From the NCBI GenBank assembly GCA_963732355.1, contig CAVSZD010000007.1, forward strand, positions 186,001 to 250,000: 64,000 bases of DNA. Reading direction: 5' to 3'. A model generated the notes under the pieces. The model saw only the letters and a program-made list of their open reading frames with translations, made no database searches and was not told the origin of the DNA. Made by a program: the position numbers and the translations under genes. This document shows positions 35,185 through 43,140 of the stretch, in pieces. This stretch comes from JADKAV01 sp963732355 (GTDB lineage Bacteria; Actinomycetota; Actinomycetes; S36-B12; UBA10799). How positions within the stretch are numbered: position 1 is the stretch's first letter; the number at the start of each line of letters is the position of its first letter.

Positions 35185-36036
35185 ATGTCCAAAGTGCAGC
35201 GAGTCGGCGTCGTGACAACAGGAGTGGTGCGGGTGCGTCCCGAGCACATCTCGGCGAACTGGAAGCCGATGATGCTTTGGATGGCGACGTCGCGGCACTG
35301 GACGTCGCCATTGCCGATCCAGGCGTTCGTGGTGGAGCACGACGACGGCCTGGTGTTGTTCGACACCGGGCAAGACCGCGCGTCGGTGACCGATCCGGGG
35401 TACTTCCCGGGCGGGGTCGTCGGCGCCATGTATCGCCGGACCGCACAGGCGGAGATCCCGGCTGACCAGACGCTGTCAGCCGGTCTGGAGCGGTTGGGGT
35501 ATTCGGCCAGCGATGTGTCTACCGTGGTGATCTCCCACCTGCACCAAGACCACATCGGCGGCCTGGGCGAAGTCCCGCAGGCGCGGATCCTCGTCGACCC
35601 GTCGGAGTGGGCCACTGTCCATGCCCGCGGTGCGGAGTTGTCGGGGATCATGGCGCGCCACATCGAGGCGCCCGGACGGCAATGGGAGCAGGTGTCCTAC
35701 GACGATCGGGATCGTGGAGTCGGCCCGTTCGAGGAATCGTTCGACCTGTTCGGCGACGGAACGCTGACACTGGTCCGCACACCCGGCCACACCCCCGGTT
35801 CGCTGTCAATGGTCGTGCGCCAGTCCGGGTGGGCACCCATGGCGCTGGTCGGGGACCTCACGTACTCGTGCGACCTACTCGAAGCGGGGAAGGTGCCCGG
35901 TTCCGGGGAGAAGGACGAACTGCGGCGCAGCAGCGACTCCCTCCTCTCACTTCGCGATCACCTTCCGGGGCTTGCGATCCTGGCTGCCCACGACGCCTCT
36001 GCGCCGCAGTTGCTCGCCGAGGCCACCGCCGCGTGA
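35185..36036 (+). CDS. Metallo-beta-lactamase fold hydrolase, AHL-lactonase-like
   Basis: 283 residues from ATG 35185 with GGAGG 5 nt upstream. The zinc motif is HLHQDHIGG (HxHxDH), with later ligands in PGHTPGS, GDLTYS and AAHDAS. The N-terminal LPIQAFVVEHDDGLVLFDTGQ pattern is that of the AttM/AiiA lactonase group, but many related enzymes open other lactones. It is followed 21 bp on by a MarR regulator and preceded by a paired operator, which suggests induction by its substrate. Confidence 0.85.
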   Translation: MSKVQRVGVVTTGVVRVRPEHISANWKPMMLWMATSRHWTSPLPIQAFVVEHDDGLVLFDTGQDRASVTDPGYFPGGVVGAMYRRTAQAEIPADQTLSAGLERLGYSASDVSTVVISHLHQDHIGGLGEVPQARILVDPSEWATVHARGAELSGIMARHIEAPGRQWEQVSYDDRDRGVGPFEESFDLFGDGTLTLVRTPGHTPGSLSMVVRQSGWAPMALVGDLTYSCDLLEAGKVPGSGEKDELRRSSDSLLSLRDHLPGLAILAAHDASAPQLLAEATAA

Positions 36037-36057
36037 AGACAGCGCTCGCGCTGGACA

Positions 36058-36522
36058 ATGGGTGGCATGCGGATTGCCGAACAACTGCGCTACCTGGTGC
36101 TGGCGGCTCAGCTCGAGGGACGCAGACAGTGGTCACGTTCCTTGAAGCCCTTGGAGCTCACGCCCTCTCAGGCAGAGGTCCTGCGCGTTCTGCAAGACCA
36201 CGGTCCCCTGTCGGTGGGCACCCTTGGGTCCCTCCTGGTTTGCGAGTCCGGCACCAACCCCAGCCGACTCGTCGACCGGCTCGTTGAGCGTGGCCTCGTC
36301 GATCGGCGTCCAGATCCGCAGGACGCCCGAGCCGTGGTGCTGTCGCTGACGCGGCACGGCACCGACAAGGCCGACGCAGTCAAGAAGCTGGAGGAGTTCA
36401 TGTACGAGCAACTCGACCAGTTGGCCGGGCCCGACGCAGAGGCAGCCAGCCGGTTCCTACGCAGCTACGTCGAAGGGACTCCCGTCGGAGAATCGTTCAG
36501 CCAAAGGGAACATTTGGGATAA
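36058..36522 (+). CDS. MarR-family transcriptional regulator
   Basis: 154 residues from ATG 36058, or 151 from ATG 36067 (MRIAEQLRYLVL), which may be leaderless behind GACAAT. The winged helix reads LTPSQAEVLRVLQDHGPLSVGTLG, then NPSRLVDRLVERGLVDRRPDPQDARAVVLSLT, the typical MarR recognition helix and wing. It is cotranscribed with or close behind the lactonase-like gene and probably binds the TATGTC-GT-GACATA operator upstream of it. Confidence 0.9.
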   Translation: MGGMRIAEQLRYLVLAAQLEGRRQWSRSLKPLELTPSQAEVLRVLQDHGPLSVGTLGSLLVCESGTNPSRLVDRLVERGLVDRRPDPQDARAVVLSLTRHGTDKADAVKKLEEFMYEQLDQLAGPDAEAASRFLRSYVEGTPVGESFSQREHLG

Positions 36523-36534
36523 GAGAGGGGTGAC

Positions 36535-39447
36535 CTACCCGCCCCCGACGTCCTCCGCCGCATCACCCAGCCCGAGCGGCGCTGCATTCCAACCACCCTC
36601 CGCTTCCCACAAGCGCACCTGATGATCGGTACCCGAAGCACCCGCGTCCGGCCCGAACCAGCCGCGCAGGATGTTCGCCAGTTCATTGGGACCGTCGGGC
36701 TCGCGGCGAGCGACGTTCACCGCGACCTTCATGAAGTCGAACGTGACCCATTGCGAATCGACCAGCACCCGGACCCCCCGACCCTCGGGCAATCCCGCGT
36801 TGCTCTCGCGGCGAAGAGTCAGGATCGGGTTCCCACCTCCGCCCTGGATGACCTTCACCACAGCGCCCTCCACCTCCGAGAAGCTCTTGGTCTGCAGGTA
36901 GCGGGCAAGGCGCCAGTCGATGAGCTCGTGGAGCAGTCCGGCAAGCACGGGAGCGTCAACCACATCCACCTGCCGCCGCAGTTCGAAACGGTCATCCGAC
37001 AGGGCGAACCCCTCGCCGACGAGATGCTCCAACGGCCACTTGCGCCACCACTTGACCCACGCCTCCAGCGACGCCCGCCCAGGATCAGCCAACTCCTTGC
37101 TGCGGACGTCGCCGAGCAGCCGCGGGTCGCGCAGTACGAGATGCCGCGAACGCTGCGTCAGCTCTTCCACGGGCATGCCCGTCACGAGGCTGTCGGAGTC
37201 ACAGAACGCACGCAGAGCCACCATCTTGTAGGACTTCGTCATGGATGTCGTGGCCACGTCCGCGAGCAGCGCCCCATGCCGTTCCGCAACCCCGGCCTCG
37301 AGCGCACTCAGACTTCCGCGTTCGGCCAGGAACCCGAACCAGCGTCCCGGCGCCGACGCTGGGTTGTAGCCGGACTGGAACGCCTCGCCGGCCGTCGGGC
37401 GTCGCCCATGTTCTTCCATCCATGCGTCCACGAATCCCGCAAGACTGCGACCGCGGCTCTTGGGCAGAAGCCGAAGCAACTCGTCACGAGCTTGCACCTG
37501 GTAGTCCACTGAACAGCCAGCGGGCAGCTCCAGGTTTGCGGCGAGCAGTCGCTCCCGCAGTTCCGAGTCTGTCGCCGGACGCCCATCAGCCAGACCTGCG
37601 AGCAGTCGCGCCGGCAACAGGAACGACCGGTGGTTACCGACGAAGTCGATCACCGTCAGGTGTTGCTTGCCCGGACTCAGCCGAAGACCTCGGCCGATCT
37701 GCTGCAGGAAGACGACGGGTGATGACGTGGGGCGAAGCAGCAGCACTGTGTCGATGGCCGGCACGTCGACACCTTCGTTGAACATGTCGACGCTGAACAC
37801 AACCTGCAGCGCACCTCGCTCGAGGTCGGACAGGCTTTCGTGTCGCGGTGCGGACGTGGGCCCGGAGTGCACGGCCGCAGCATTGATCCCCGCCTCACAG
37901 AAGACCTGTGCCATCCGGTCGGCGTGACGTCGGGAGACACAGAAGGCAAGCGTGCGTGTGCCAGCATGCTGTTGCCACTCTCGCAGCGCGGCGCTTGTTC
38001 GCTCCTGCGTGATCACAGCCGACTCAAGCGCGTCGGGATCGAAGCGGGAGTTGCGCCAGGGCAGCGGCGCGAAGTCCACAGGGTCGGGCACTCCCATGTA
38101 CCGGAACGGGGAGAGCAGGCCTTGCTCGATGCCTTGCGTGAGGCCACATTCGAAGACCAGGTTGTCCTCGCACAGGGACAGCAGATCCGCGCCATCTGCC
38201 CTGTCCGGGGTGGCCGTCAAACCCAGCAGGAAGCCGGGACGCAGGTGGTTGACCACCCGCCGGTAGCTCGCTGCCGCTGCGTGATGGAACTCGTCGATCA
38301 CGACGTAGTCGAACCGTTCAGGGTGCAGTCGGTCCAACCTTCTCGACAGCGACTGCACGGTGGCCAGCACGACTTCGGCGTCCATCTCGTTCTCGTCGCC
38401 CATCACCAACCCGACTGTCGCGTCGGGACGGATCGCCCGGAACACCTTGCGGGTCTGCTGCAAGATCTCCTCGCGGTGCGCGACGAAAAGGACGCGGCGG
38501 AACTCGGGACGGGTGGCGTCGAACGCGGCCAACCAGGTCTTGCCCAGACCAGTGGCCATCACAACCAGCCCACCTCCGAAGCCAGCGTTGCGCGTCCTGC
38601 TCAGGGCTTCCAATGCCTCGCTCTGCACCGAGGTCGGCGCGAACGGCTGTGACAGCGGCGCCACCGCCACCACGTCCGCATCTTGGGCACGCTCGGCTTG
38701 CACGTAGGCGTCAACCAGCGACTGGGTGAGTACTTGGGAGTCCACCCCCTCCCACAGCTGTCGGAAGGAATCGCGCAGCGGCGGCAGTGCGGCGGGATCA
38801 CGGGTCTCCAGCGTCCACTCGAATCCGTCGCGCAGGCCAGACGCGCTGATGTTCGCGCTGCCCACGAATGCTGCGTCATAGGAATCCGCATGCGCCCCAA
38901 GAAGGTAGGCCTTGGGATGAAACGACACCGGACCCGCGCGGTGGACCTTCACCTGGAAGCGCTCACCGAACTCATGACTTCGGGCCAGGAGGATCTGCAA
39001 CGCCGCCTTCTCCGTGATGCCCAGGTAGTCGGTGGTCAGCAGGCGCACTCGACCGCCGCGGTCGAGCACGGAGTCGAAGTGCGGCTGCAATAGGCGCAGG
39101 CCAGACACCATGACGAAGGACACCACCAGATCGATCGACTGCACCGTGCCGGCGTCCACAAGGTCAGCGATCGCAGGTATCAGCGGTCGGGCTGGCCCAT
39201 CGTGGAGACGGTCACGCGAGGCAGCGGTTGTGCGGGTGACACGGAGGTGCGCATGCCCGCGCTCGTCGCCCGACTCGAACTGAACATGCACGCCCGGCAG
39301 GTCTGCGCGAACCCGGTCGAGGAGATCCAGAACCGCTCGCCGTTCCTGATCACTCAACCCCCACCAATCGGGAGCGTGACGACCGACGCGACGAACTGCT
39401 GGTCGATACCCACAGGACGACGAAGGCGAGCTCACGACCCGCAGCAT
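36535..39447 (-). CDS. PLD-DEAD/DEAH helicase
   Basis: About 970 residues if started at ATG 39447 (MLRVVSSPS); the frame is open to 39645, and GTG starts just before HAPDWWGLSDQERRAV are also possible. An N-terminal phospholipase D-like domain has FHPKAYLLG and GSANISASG (HxK motif). Then come helicase motif I VVMATGLGKTWLAAFD, DEFHHAAA (DEAD-type), GLTATPDR and the C-terminal motif QQIGRGLRLSPGK. The rest resembles long restriction/defence helicases. It is convergent with marR and divergent from the AbiE pair. Confidence 0.88.
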   Translation of the reverse strand: MLRVVSSPSSSCGYRPAVRRVGRHAPDWWGLSDQERRAVLDLLDRVRADLPGVHVQFESGDERGHAHLRVTRTTAASRDRLHDGPARPLIPAIADLVDAGTVQSIDLVVSFVMVSGLRLLQPHFDSVLDRGGRVRLLTTDYLGITEKAALQILLARSHEFGERFQVKVHRAGPVSFHPKAYLLGAHADSYDAAFVGSANISASGLRDGFEWTLETRDPAALPPLRDSFRQLWEGVDSQVLTQSLVDAYVQAERAQDADVVAVAPLSQPFAPTSVQSEALEALSRTRNAGFGGGLVVMATGLGKTWLAAFDATRPEFRRVLFVAHREEILQQTRKVFRAIRPDATVGLVMGDENEMDAEVVLATVQSLSRRLDRLHPERFDYVVIDEFHHAAAASYRRVVNHLRPGFLLGLTATPDRADGADLLSLCEDNLVFECGLTQGIEQGLLSPFRYMGVPDPVDFAPLPWRNSRFDPDALESAVITQERTSAALREWQQHAGTRTLAFCVSRRHADRMAQVFCEAGINAAAVHSGPTSAPRHESLSDLERGALQVVFSVDMFNEGVDVPAIDTVLLLRPTSSPVVFLQQIGRGLRLSPGKQHLTVIDFVGNHRSFLLPARLLAGLADGRPATDSELRERLLAANLELPAGCSVDYQVQARDELLRLLPKSRGRSLAGFVDAWMEEHGRRPTAGEAFQSGYNPASAPGRWFGFLAERGSLSALEAGVAERHGALLADVATTSMTKSYKMVALRAFCDSDSLVTGMPVEELTQRSRHLVLRDPRLLGDVRSKELADPGRASLEAWVKWWRKWPLEHLVGEGFALSDDRFELRRQVDVVDAPVLAGLLHELIDWRLARYLQTKSFSEVEGAVVKVIQGGGGNPILTLRRESNAGLPEGRGVRVLVDSQWVTFDFMKVAVNVARREPDGPNELANILRGWFGPDAGASGTDHQVRLWEAEGGWNAAPLGLGDAAEDVGGG

Positions 39448-39568
39448 CGCCGCAGCGTCGCACAACCAGCACGACGCGTCCCCCCTGCTCACTGGACGAG
39501 CCTGCCATGAGTCCCCGATGAGAGGCGCGGTGATCATCGCCCAAGGCGTGTGTGACTGTCCGTTCTGC

Positions 39569-39593
39569 GTTCGGTATTGACCGAACACCGAAC
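39569..39593. promoter_or_regulatory. Palindromic operator upstream of the AbiE-like pair
   Basis: GTTCGGT (39569-39575) and ACCGAAC (39580-39586) form a perfect inverted repeat with a 4-nt centre; a second ACCGAAC follows at 39587-39593. It lies about 20 bp before the first AbiE-like gene and fits autoregulation by its winged-helix protein. Confidence 0.65.
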
Positions 39594-39611
39594 ACGCTGC
39601 ATTCTGGTGAG

Positions 39612-40655
39612 GTGAATTCAGAGAGGGACCGCGACGCCGTTGCACTTCTCACGCAAGCCCTACTTGAAGTCGGTTTGGAGCCAGCGGTCACGCATGAGAA
39701 CGCCCGGATGGTGGTCCACGGTCGTCATGGCCTTGAGTTCAAAGTCGCGGTTAGGCGGCGCTCCCTCGTGCGTGAGGGTGACGTCCCCGGAATCGTTCGA
39801 GGGATTTCGGCTGCAGAGCGACGCCGGGGAGTGACCGGCGTAATTGTCTCCGACCGGATCACCGAGGACGCGAAGAAACGGCTCCGCGCGAAGTCGTTCG
39901 GGTGGCTGGACTTGCGCGGCGACCTGCACCTTGAAGCGCCCGGGGTGTTCATCGATGCGCGCGTGAGTTCGGCGGAGCCCCACGTGGAAGTCGCGAAGGA
40001 ACCCTTGGCGGGTGCGGTAGGTCTCGAACTTGCCAGCCTTCTGCTGATGAATCCGGTCCGCACCTTTGGAGTCCGCCAAGCTGCCACCGAACTCGGAAGG
40101 GCGCCGAGCTCGGTCTCCCAGGAATTGCGGCGCCTGCGGGATTCTGGGCTGATCGACAATGAGAATCGGCCGGTTTGCCCGGACCTGTTCCGAGCACTCG
40201 CGAGGCGCTGGCGTCCCGAGTCGGTGGACCTTGCCTCATTACCCGGACCCGGCGACACACCCATCAATGATGCGCTGCGCCTGGGCCGCGATGATCCCGA
40301 GAACAACGTGGGCTGGGCGTTGGGCGACACGCTTGCCGCCATCGCCTATGGCGCTCCAGTGAGCACAACTGGCGGGTATCCACCAGACCTCTACGCCCCC
40401 GATGGCGCAACGCTGCGTCGAGCGAGGCAGCTACTGGGAACGTCCGCGACGCGGCAGGAGCGTGCAGGGACGCTCCGGGTGGCGCCGGTGCCGCTGGTCA
40501 CCTCTCACCGCGTGGAATGGACTGCATCGGAGGCCGTTGGATGGCCGCTCGTGCATCCACTGTTCGTGGCACTCGACTTGGCCCAGGACCCCGATCGAGG
40601 TAGTGAGGTCTTGGCGGGATGGGATCCCCCCGGGCGGTGGCAACGTGTCTGGTAA
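39612..40655 (+). CDS. AbiEi-like winged-helix antitoxin/regulator
   Basis: 347 residues from GTG 39612. The middle holds the winged helix FGVRQAATELGRAPSSVSQELRRLRDSGLIDNE; the N-terminal third (RDRDAVALLTQALLEV ... WLDLRGDLHLEAPGVFIDAR) resembles the AbiEi family, which represses its operon and neutralises the AbiEii nucleotidyltransferase. It overlaps the next gene by 11 bp. The class is inferred from this pairing and the HTH, since sequence similarity in AbiEi is low. Confidence 0.7.
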   Translation: MNSERDRDAVALLTQALLEVGLEPAVTHENARMVVHGRHGLEFKVAVRRRSLVREGDVPGIVRGISAAERRRGVTGVIVSDRITEDAKKRLRAKSFGWLDLRGDLHLEAPGVFIDARVSSAEPHVEVAKEPLAGAVGLELASLLLMNPVRTFGVRQAATELGRAPSSVSQELRRLRDSGLIDNENRPVCPDLFRALARRWRPESVDLASLPGPGDTPINDALRLGRDDPENNVGWALGDTLAAIAYGAPVSTTGGYPPDLYAPDGATLRRARQLLGTSATRQERAGTLRVAPVPLVTSHRVEWTASEAVGWPLVHPLFVALDLAQDPDRGSEVLAGWDPPGRWQRVW

Positions 40656-41403
40656 CGAGAAGGCCGCGCCGACCGTACATCTGCACGGGCCCATGCTGGC
40701 CGCCGTCGTGAGCGCCATCCCAGTGACTGCGCACGACACGGGTCGTCCCGTGATCGTGGTCGGCGGTCTCGCTGTGCTGTGTCGGCTTTCGCACCCCTAT
40801 CGAGCCACGACCGACCTCGACACCGTCGCGCGCCTCCAGGCTGGCCAGGTCGGCCAGATCGAACTTCTCGTGGCCGCAGGCGCGACCCCCAGCGGGCCCA
40901 CCGGCGTGCAGGTACAGACTCCACTCGGACCGGTGCAAGTAGATGTGCTCGAGGTGACGGACGCGGACCTTGCACCACTGCCCGATGACCCCACCGATCG
41001 GCTGCATGTCCTGAGCCATGCTTGGGCAGCGCAGACCGCGACGCCGGTTCATCTCGAAGCCGACGGTGCCCTGGCGGTAACCGTCCTAGTCGCGCAACCA
41101 GCCCCACTAGTTGCCATGAAGCTGCAGTCTGCCATGAACAGAGGGGCCGCCAAGGAAGGTACGGACTTGCTCGACATCGTGCGCCTCACCACCGATCGCG
41201 CCACCGCTGCCTCGGTGATCGACGGCTTGCGGACTGCCGACGTTCAACTCAGGGCGGATGCGATCTTGCACGCACGCCGCTGGTTTCGCGAAGCTGCGGA
41301 TCGGACTCTGCGACAGATCCGCAGCATCCCAGAGGGCACTTCGACCACAGCCGAGGATCTTGAACTTGTGGCCGAACTCCTCGACAGCGGGCTGCGATCA
41401 TAA
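40645..41403 (+). CDS. AbiEii-like nucleotidyltransferase toxin
   Basis: 252 residues from GTG 40645. VIVVGGLAVLCRLSHPYRATTDLDTVAR is the nucleotidyltransferase core (GG ... T-x-D-L-D) of the AbiEii/type IV toxin-like group. The rest carries the conserved lysine-containing LVAMKLQSAMNRGAAKEGTDLLDIVRL, also typical. AbiEii enzymes are GTP-using toxins active in phage defence. It is tightly coupled to the AbiEi-like gene. Confidence 0.75.
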   Translation: MSGNEKAAPTVHLHGPMLAAVVSAIPVTAHDTGRPVIVVGGLAVLCRLSHPYRATTDLDTVARLQAGQVGQIELLVAAGATPSGPTGVQVQTPLGPVQVDVLEVTDADLAPLPDDPTDRLHVLSHAWAAQTATPVHLEADGALAVTVLVAQPAPLVAMKLQSAMNRGAAKEGTDLLDIVRLTTDRATAASVIDGLRTADVQLRADAILHARRWFREAADRTLRQIRSIPEGTSTTAEDLELVAELLDSGLRS

Positions 41404-41499
41404 GAACCGGAGCCCGAGAGGCCTAAGCTGCTCGCCACCACGCACTACGGCTTGCTCCTCGGCCAGGATGGAGCAGATAGCCACCGGATCGAAACTCAC
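41398..41499 (-). pseudogene. Truncated nucleotidyltransferase-like partner gene
   Basis: 33 codons, VSFDPVAICSILAEEQAVV then RGGEQLRPLGLRFL and a stop. The first 20 residues look like the start of the actinobacterial 'FDP..IL..LAE..V.fvviGG' proteins that commonly follow a short VDVAQIR-type gene. Here it breaks off right after the GG. It begins in a GTGA overlap with the small upstream gene and ends 6 bp inside the convergent AbiEii gene. Confidence 0.5.
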
Positions 41500-41654
41500 C
41501 GCCGCGCGCGCTGGGCATGGTCGGCGATCGCCCTGAGCTTCTGAGCCACCTCGAGCATGTGGTTGAGGCGCTGCGCCGGACTCATCTGGAGCAGCACACG
41601 GATCTGCGCGACATCGACTCCGCGGTGATCCTCGACCGGAGACGTTGTGGCCAT
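41496..41654 (-). CDS. Small VDVAQIR-type protein
   Basis: 52 residues from ATG 41654. The C-terminal part VDVAQIRVLLQMSPAQRLNHMLEVAQKLRAI is a short helical protein pattern I have seen next to nucleotidyltransferase-like genes in actinobacteria. Its own partner downstream (41398-41499) is truncated. It may be an antitoxin-like or adaptor protein left without its mate. Confidence 0.5.
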   Translation of the reverse strand: MATTSPVEDHRGVDVAQIRVLLQMSPAQRLNHMLEVAQKLRAIADHAQRARR

Positions 41655-41758
41655 GTGACCACTGCTGGCCCGCATCGGTGTCCACAGATGTGAACGCGAG
41701 TCCCTGCGATCGGGGAAACCTTGGTTGCCTGGAGCTATGTCCACAACAACGTTCACGC

Positions 41759-41771
41759 ATATCATTGATAT
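41759..41771. promoter_or_regulatory. ATATCA-T-TGATAT palindrome before the MNT gene
   Basis: A perfect 6-bp inverted repeat with a single-base centre, directly upstream of the GGAGGTGA ribosome site of the XRE-MNT gene. It is a plausible operator for the XRE domain of that gene. Confidence 0.55.
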
Positions 41772-41784
41772 CGGAGGTGACCGC

Positions 41785-42237
41785 ATGGATGCTAGCGCAG
41801 CTGTACTCGAATTGCGCCAGCGCGCGGGGTTGAGTCAGCGCGAGTTGGCGCAGTTGTCCGGGGTTGCCCAGCCGAACATCGCGGCCTATGAGACCGGCAG
41901 GAGGCAGCCGTCTCCGAAGATGCTCGTGCGACTCACTGCGGCCGCACGTCCGCGCCCGTCGGTGCTGCTGTCGAGGCACTCGCGCGCAGTTGGGGCGATC
42001 ACCGCGAAACACCGAGCCCGCGACGTCCGTGTTTTCGGATCGGTGGCGCGCGGGGAGGACCACCCCGGCAGCGATATCGACCTGCTCGTGTCGTTCGACA
42101 CTGGAGCGACCCTCTACGATCAGGTCGCCCTGACCGAGGATCTCGAGGCTCTGCTCGGGGTTCACGTAGATGTCGTCAGCGCCGCCGGGCTCAGCGCACG
42201 CCACGATGCCATCCGGCGTGAGGCTCGGCCACTGTGA
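41785..42237 (+). CDS. XRE-nucleotidyltransferase (MNT) antitoxin fusion
   Basis: 150 residues from ATG 41785, with GGAGGTGA upstream. Residues about 1-55 are an XRE helix-turn-helix (LRQRAGLSQRELAQLSGVAQPNIAAYE), and residues about 75-140 a minimal nucleotidyltransferase with the GSVARGEDHPGSDIDLLV active site (GS ... D-x-D). In MntA/HepT systems this enzyme AMPylates a tyrosine of the HEPN toxin. Fusion with XRE gives the antitoxin its own DNA-binding part. It overlaps the HEPN gene by 4 bp. Confidence 0.88.
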   Translation: MDASAAVLELRQRAGLSQRELAQLSGVAQPNIAAYETGRRQPSPKMLVRLTAAARPRPSVLLSRHSRAVGAITAKHRARDVRVFGSVARGEDHPGSDIDLLVSFDTGATLYDQVALTEDLEALLGVHVDVVSAAGLSARHDAIRREARPL

Positions 42238-42587
42238 CCTCCGGTCCCGAACTCACCGAACAGGACCGCCGCACACTCGGTGACATTGTCGACTTCGCAG
42301 GGATCGCCGCCCGGCTTGTCGCTCGAGGCCGACTGGTCTACGACCAGGACGAGATGCTGCCGCTGGCAGCCGAAGCGGTTCTCCACCGGATCGGCGAGGC
42401 AGTCTCGCGGTTACCGGACACTGTCACGGCAGCTCATCCGAGCGTTCGATGGCGGCTCATGCGAGGCATGCGCAACCTCATCGCTCACGAGTACGAGGTC
42501 GTGGACCCTGTGATTGTCTGGAACACCCTCGCGCATGAGTTGCCGGTCGACGCTGCCGCCGTCCAGGCCATCCTGGACTGCCGCTAG
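42234..42587 (+). CDS. HEPN toxin, HepT/DUF86 family
   Basis: 117 residues from GTG 42234 (GTGA overlap with MNT). The RNase motif R-x4-H is RNLIAH, followed by E-Y, giving the RX4HXY form that MntA modifies by AMPylation. The rest, LPLAAEAVLHRIGEAVSRL and NTLAHELP, is the all-helical DUF86/HepT pattern. It would cleave RNA when not modified. Confidence 0.9.
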   Translation: MTSGPELTEQDRRTLGDIVDFAGIAARLVARGRLVYDQDEMLPLAAEAVLHRIGEAVSRLPDTVTAAHPSVRWRLMRGMRNLIAHEYEVVDPVIVWNTLAHELPVDAAAVQAILDCR

Positions 42588-42595
42588 GTGTATGT

Positions 42596-42962
42596 AAGCT
42601 GACCACGGCGTGATAGCCGCCGCGTAATCGTCGAGCACCTCGCGAACCTTGTCGCGCATCCACTCACGCGGCTGCGCCACCAACTGAGCCTGGGCCAGAC
42701 AGCCGCGCTTGGATCGGCAGGAAATGGGCCAGCAACTCGTCGCGGATGTTCTGCAGTCCGGCCACTATCGCCCCCACCGCCGCCTCAACAGATCACTGCG
42801 CAAGGCCTGGGCGCCGAGCAACTCGTCCTCGATGAACGACAGAGCGAACACAGCCTCCCGGTACGCATACGTCAGCACGGGTCCGACCTTGAGGATCGCG
42901 AAGTGGTCCGTCACCAGCCCTCGCAAGCGCATCGCGCGTTTGGTAGTCCGTGCTGTGCGCCT
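42596..42962 (-). pseudogene. Tagatose-bisphosphate aldolase subunit (GatZ/KbaZ-like) fragment
   Basis: Pieces in different frames: HSTDYQTRDALA, then LVTDHFAILKVGPVLTYAYREAVFALSFIEDELL, then WMRDKVREVLDDYAAA. They follow the order of the C-terminal third of class II D-tagatose-bisphosphate aldolase non-catalytic subunits. Internal segments are missing and stops interrupt it, so it is debris. It lies directly behind the HEPN toxin gene. Confidence 0.65.
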
Positions 42963-42965
42963 CGA

Positions 42966-43127
42966 ACACCAACGGAGATCGAGGACCTCTTGCCTGAGCA
43001 CGGCATTCGGTTCGTGGCGCGCGTCGAGCCCGATCAGACTCCCCGCACCGGCGAACGCATCCGCTTGGCCGTCAAGCAGTCCAAGTTGCACTTCTTCGCC
43101 CCAGACAGTGGACAGGCTCTGACTTAG
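42966..43127 (+). pseudogene. C-terminal fragment of a MalK/UgpC-type sugar ABC ATPase
   Basis: About 53 codons without a start of their own: TEIEDLLPEHGIRFVARVEP, then GERIRLAVKQSKLHFFAPDSGQAL. This is the TOBE-type tail of sugar-import ATPases. Together with the adjacent aldolase fragment it looks like what remains of a sugar-uptake operon. Confidence 0.65.
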
Positions 43128-43140
43128 AGCAGGCAGACCC

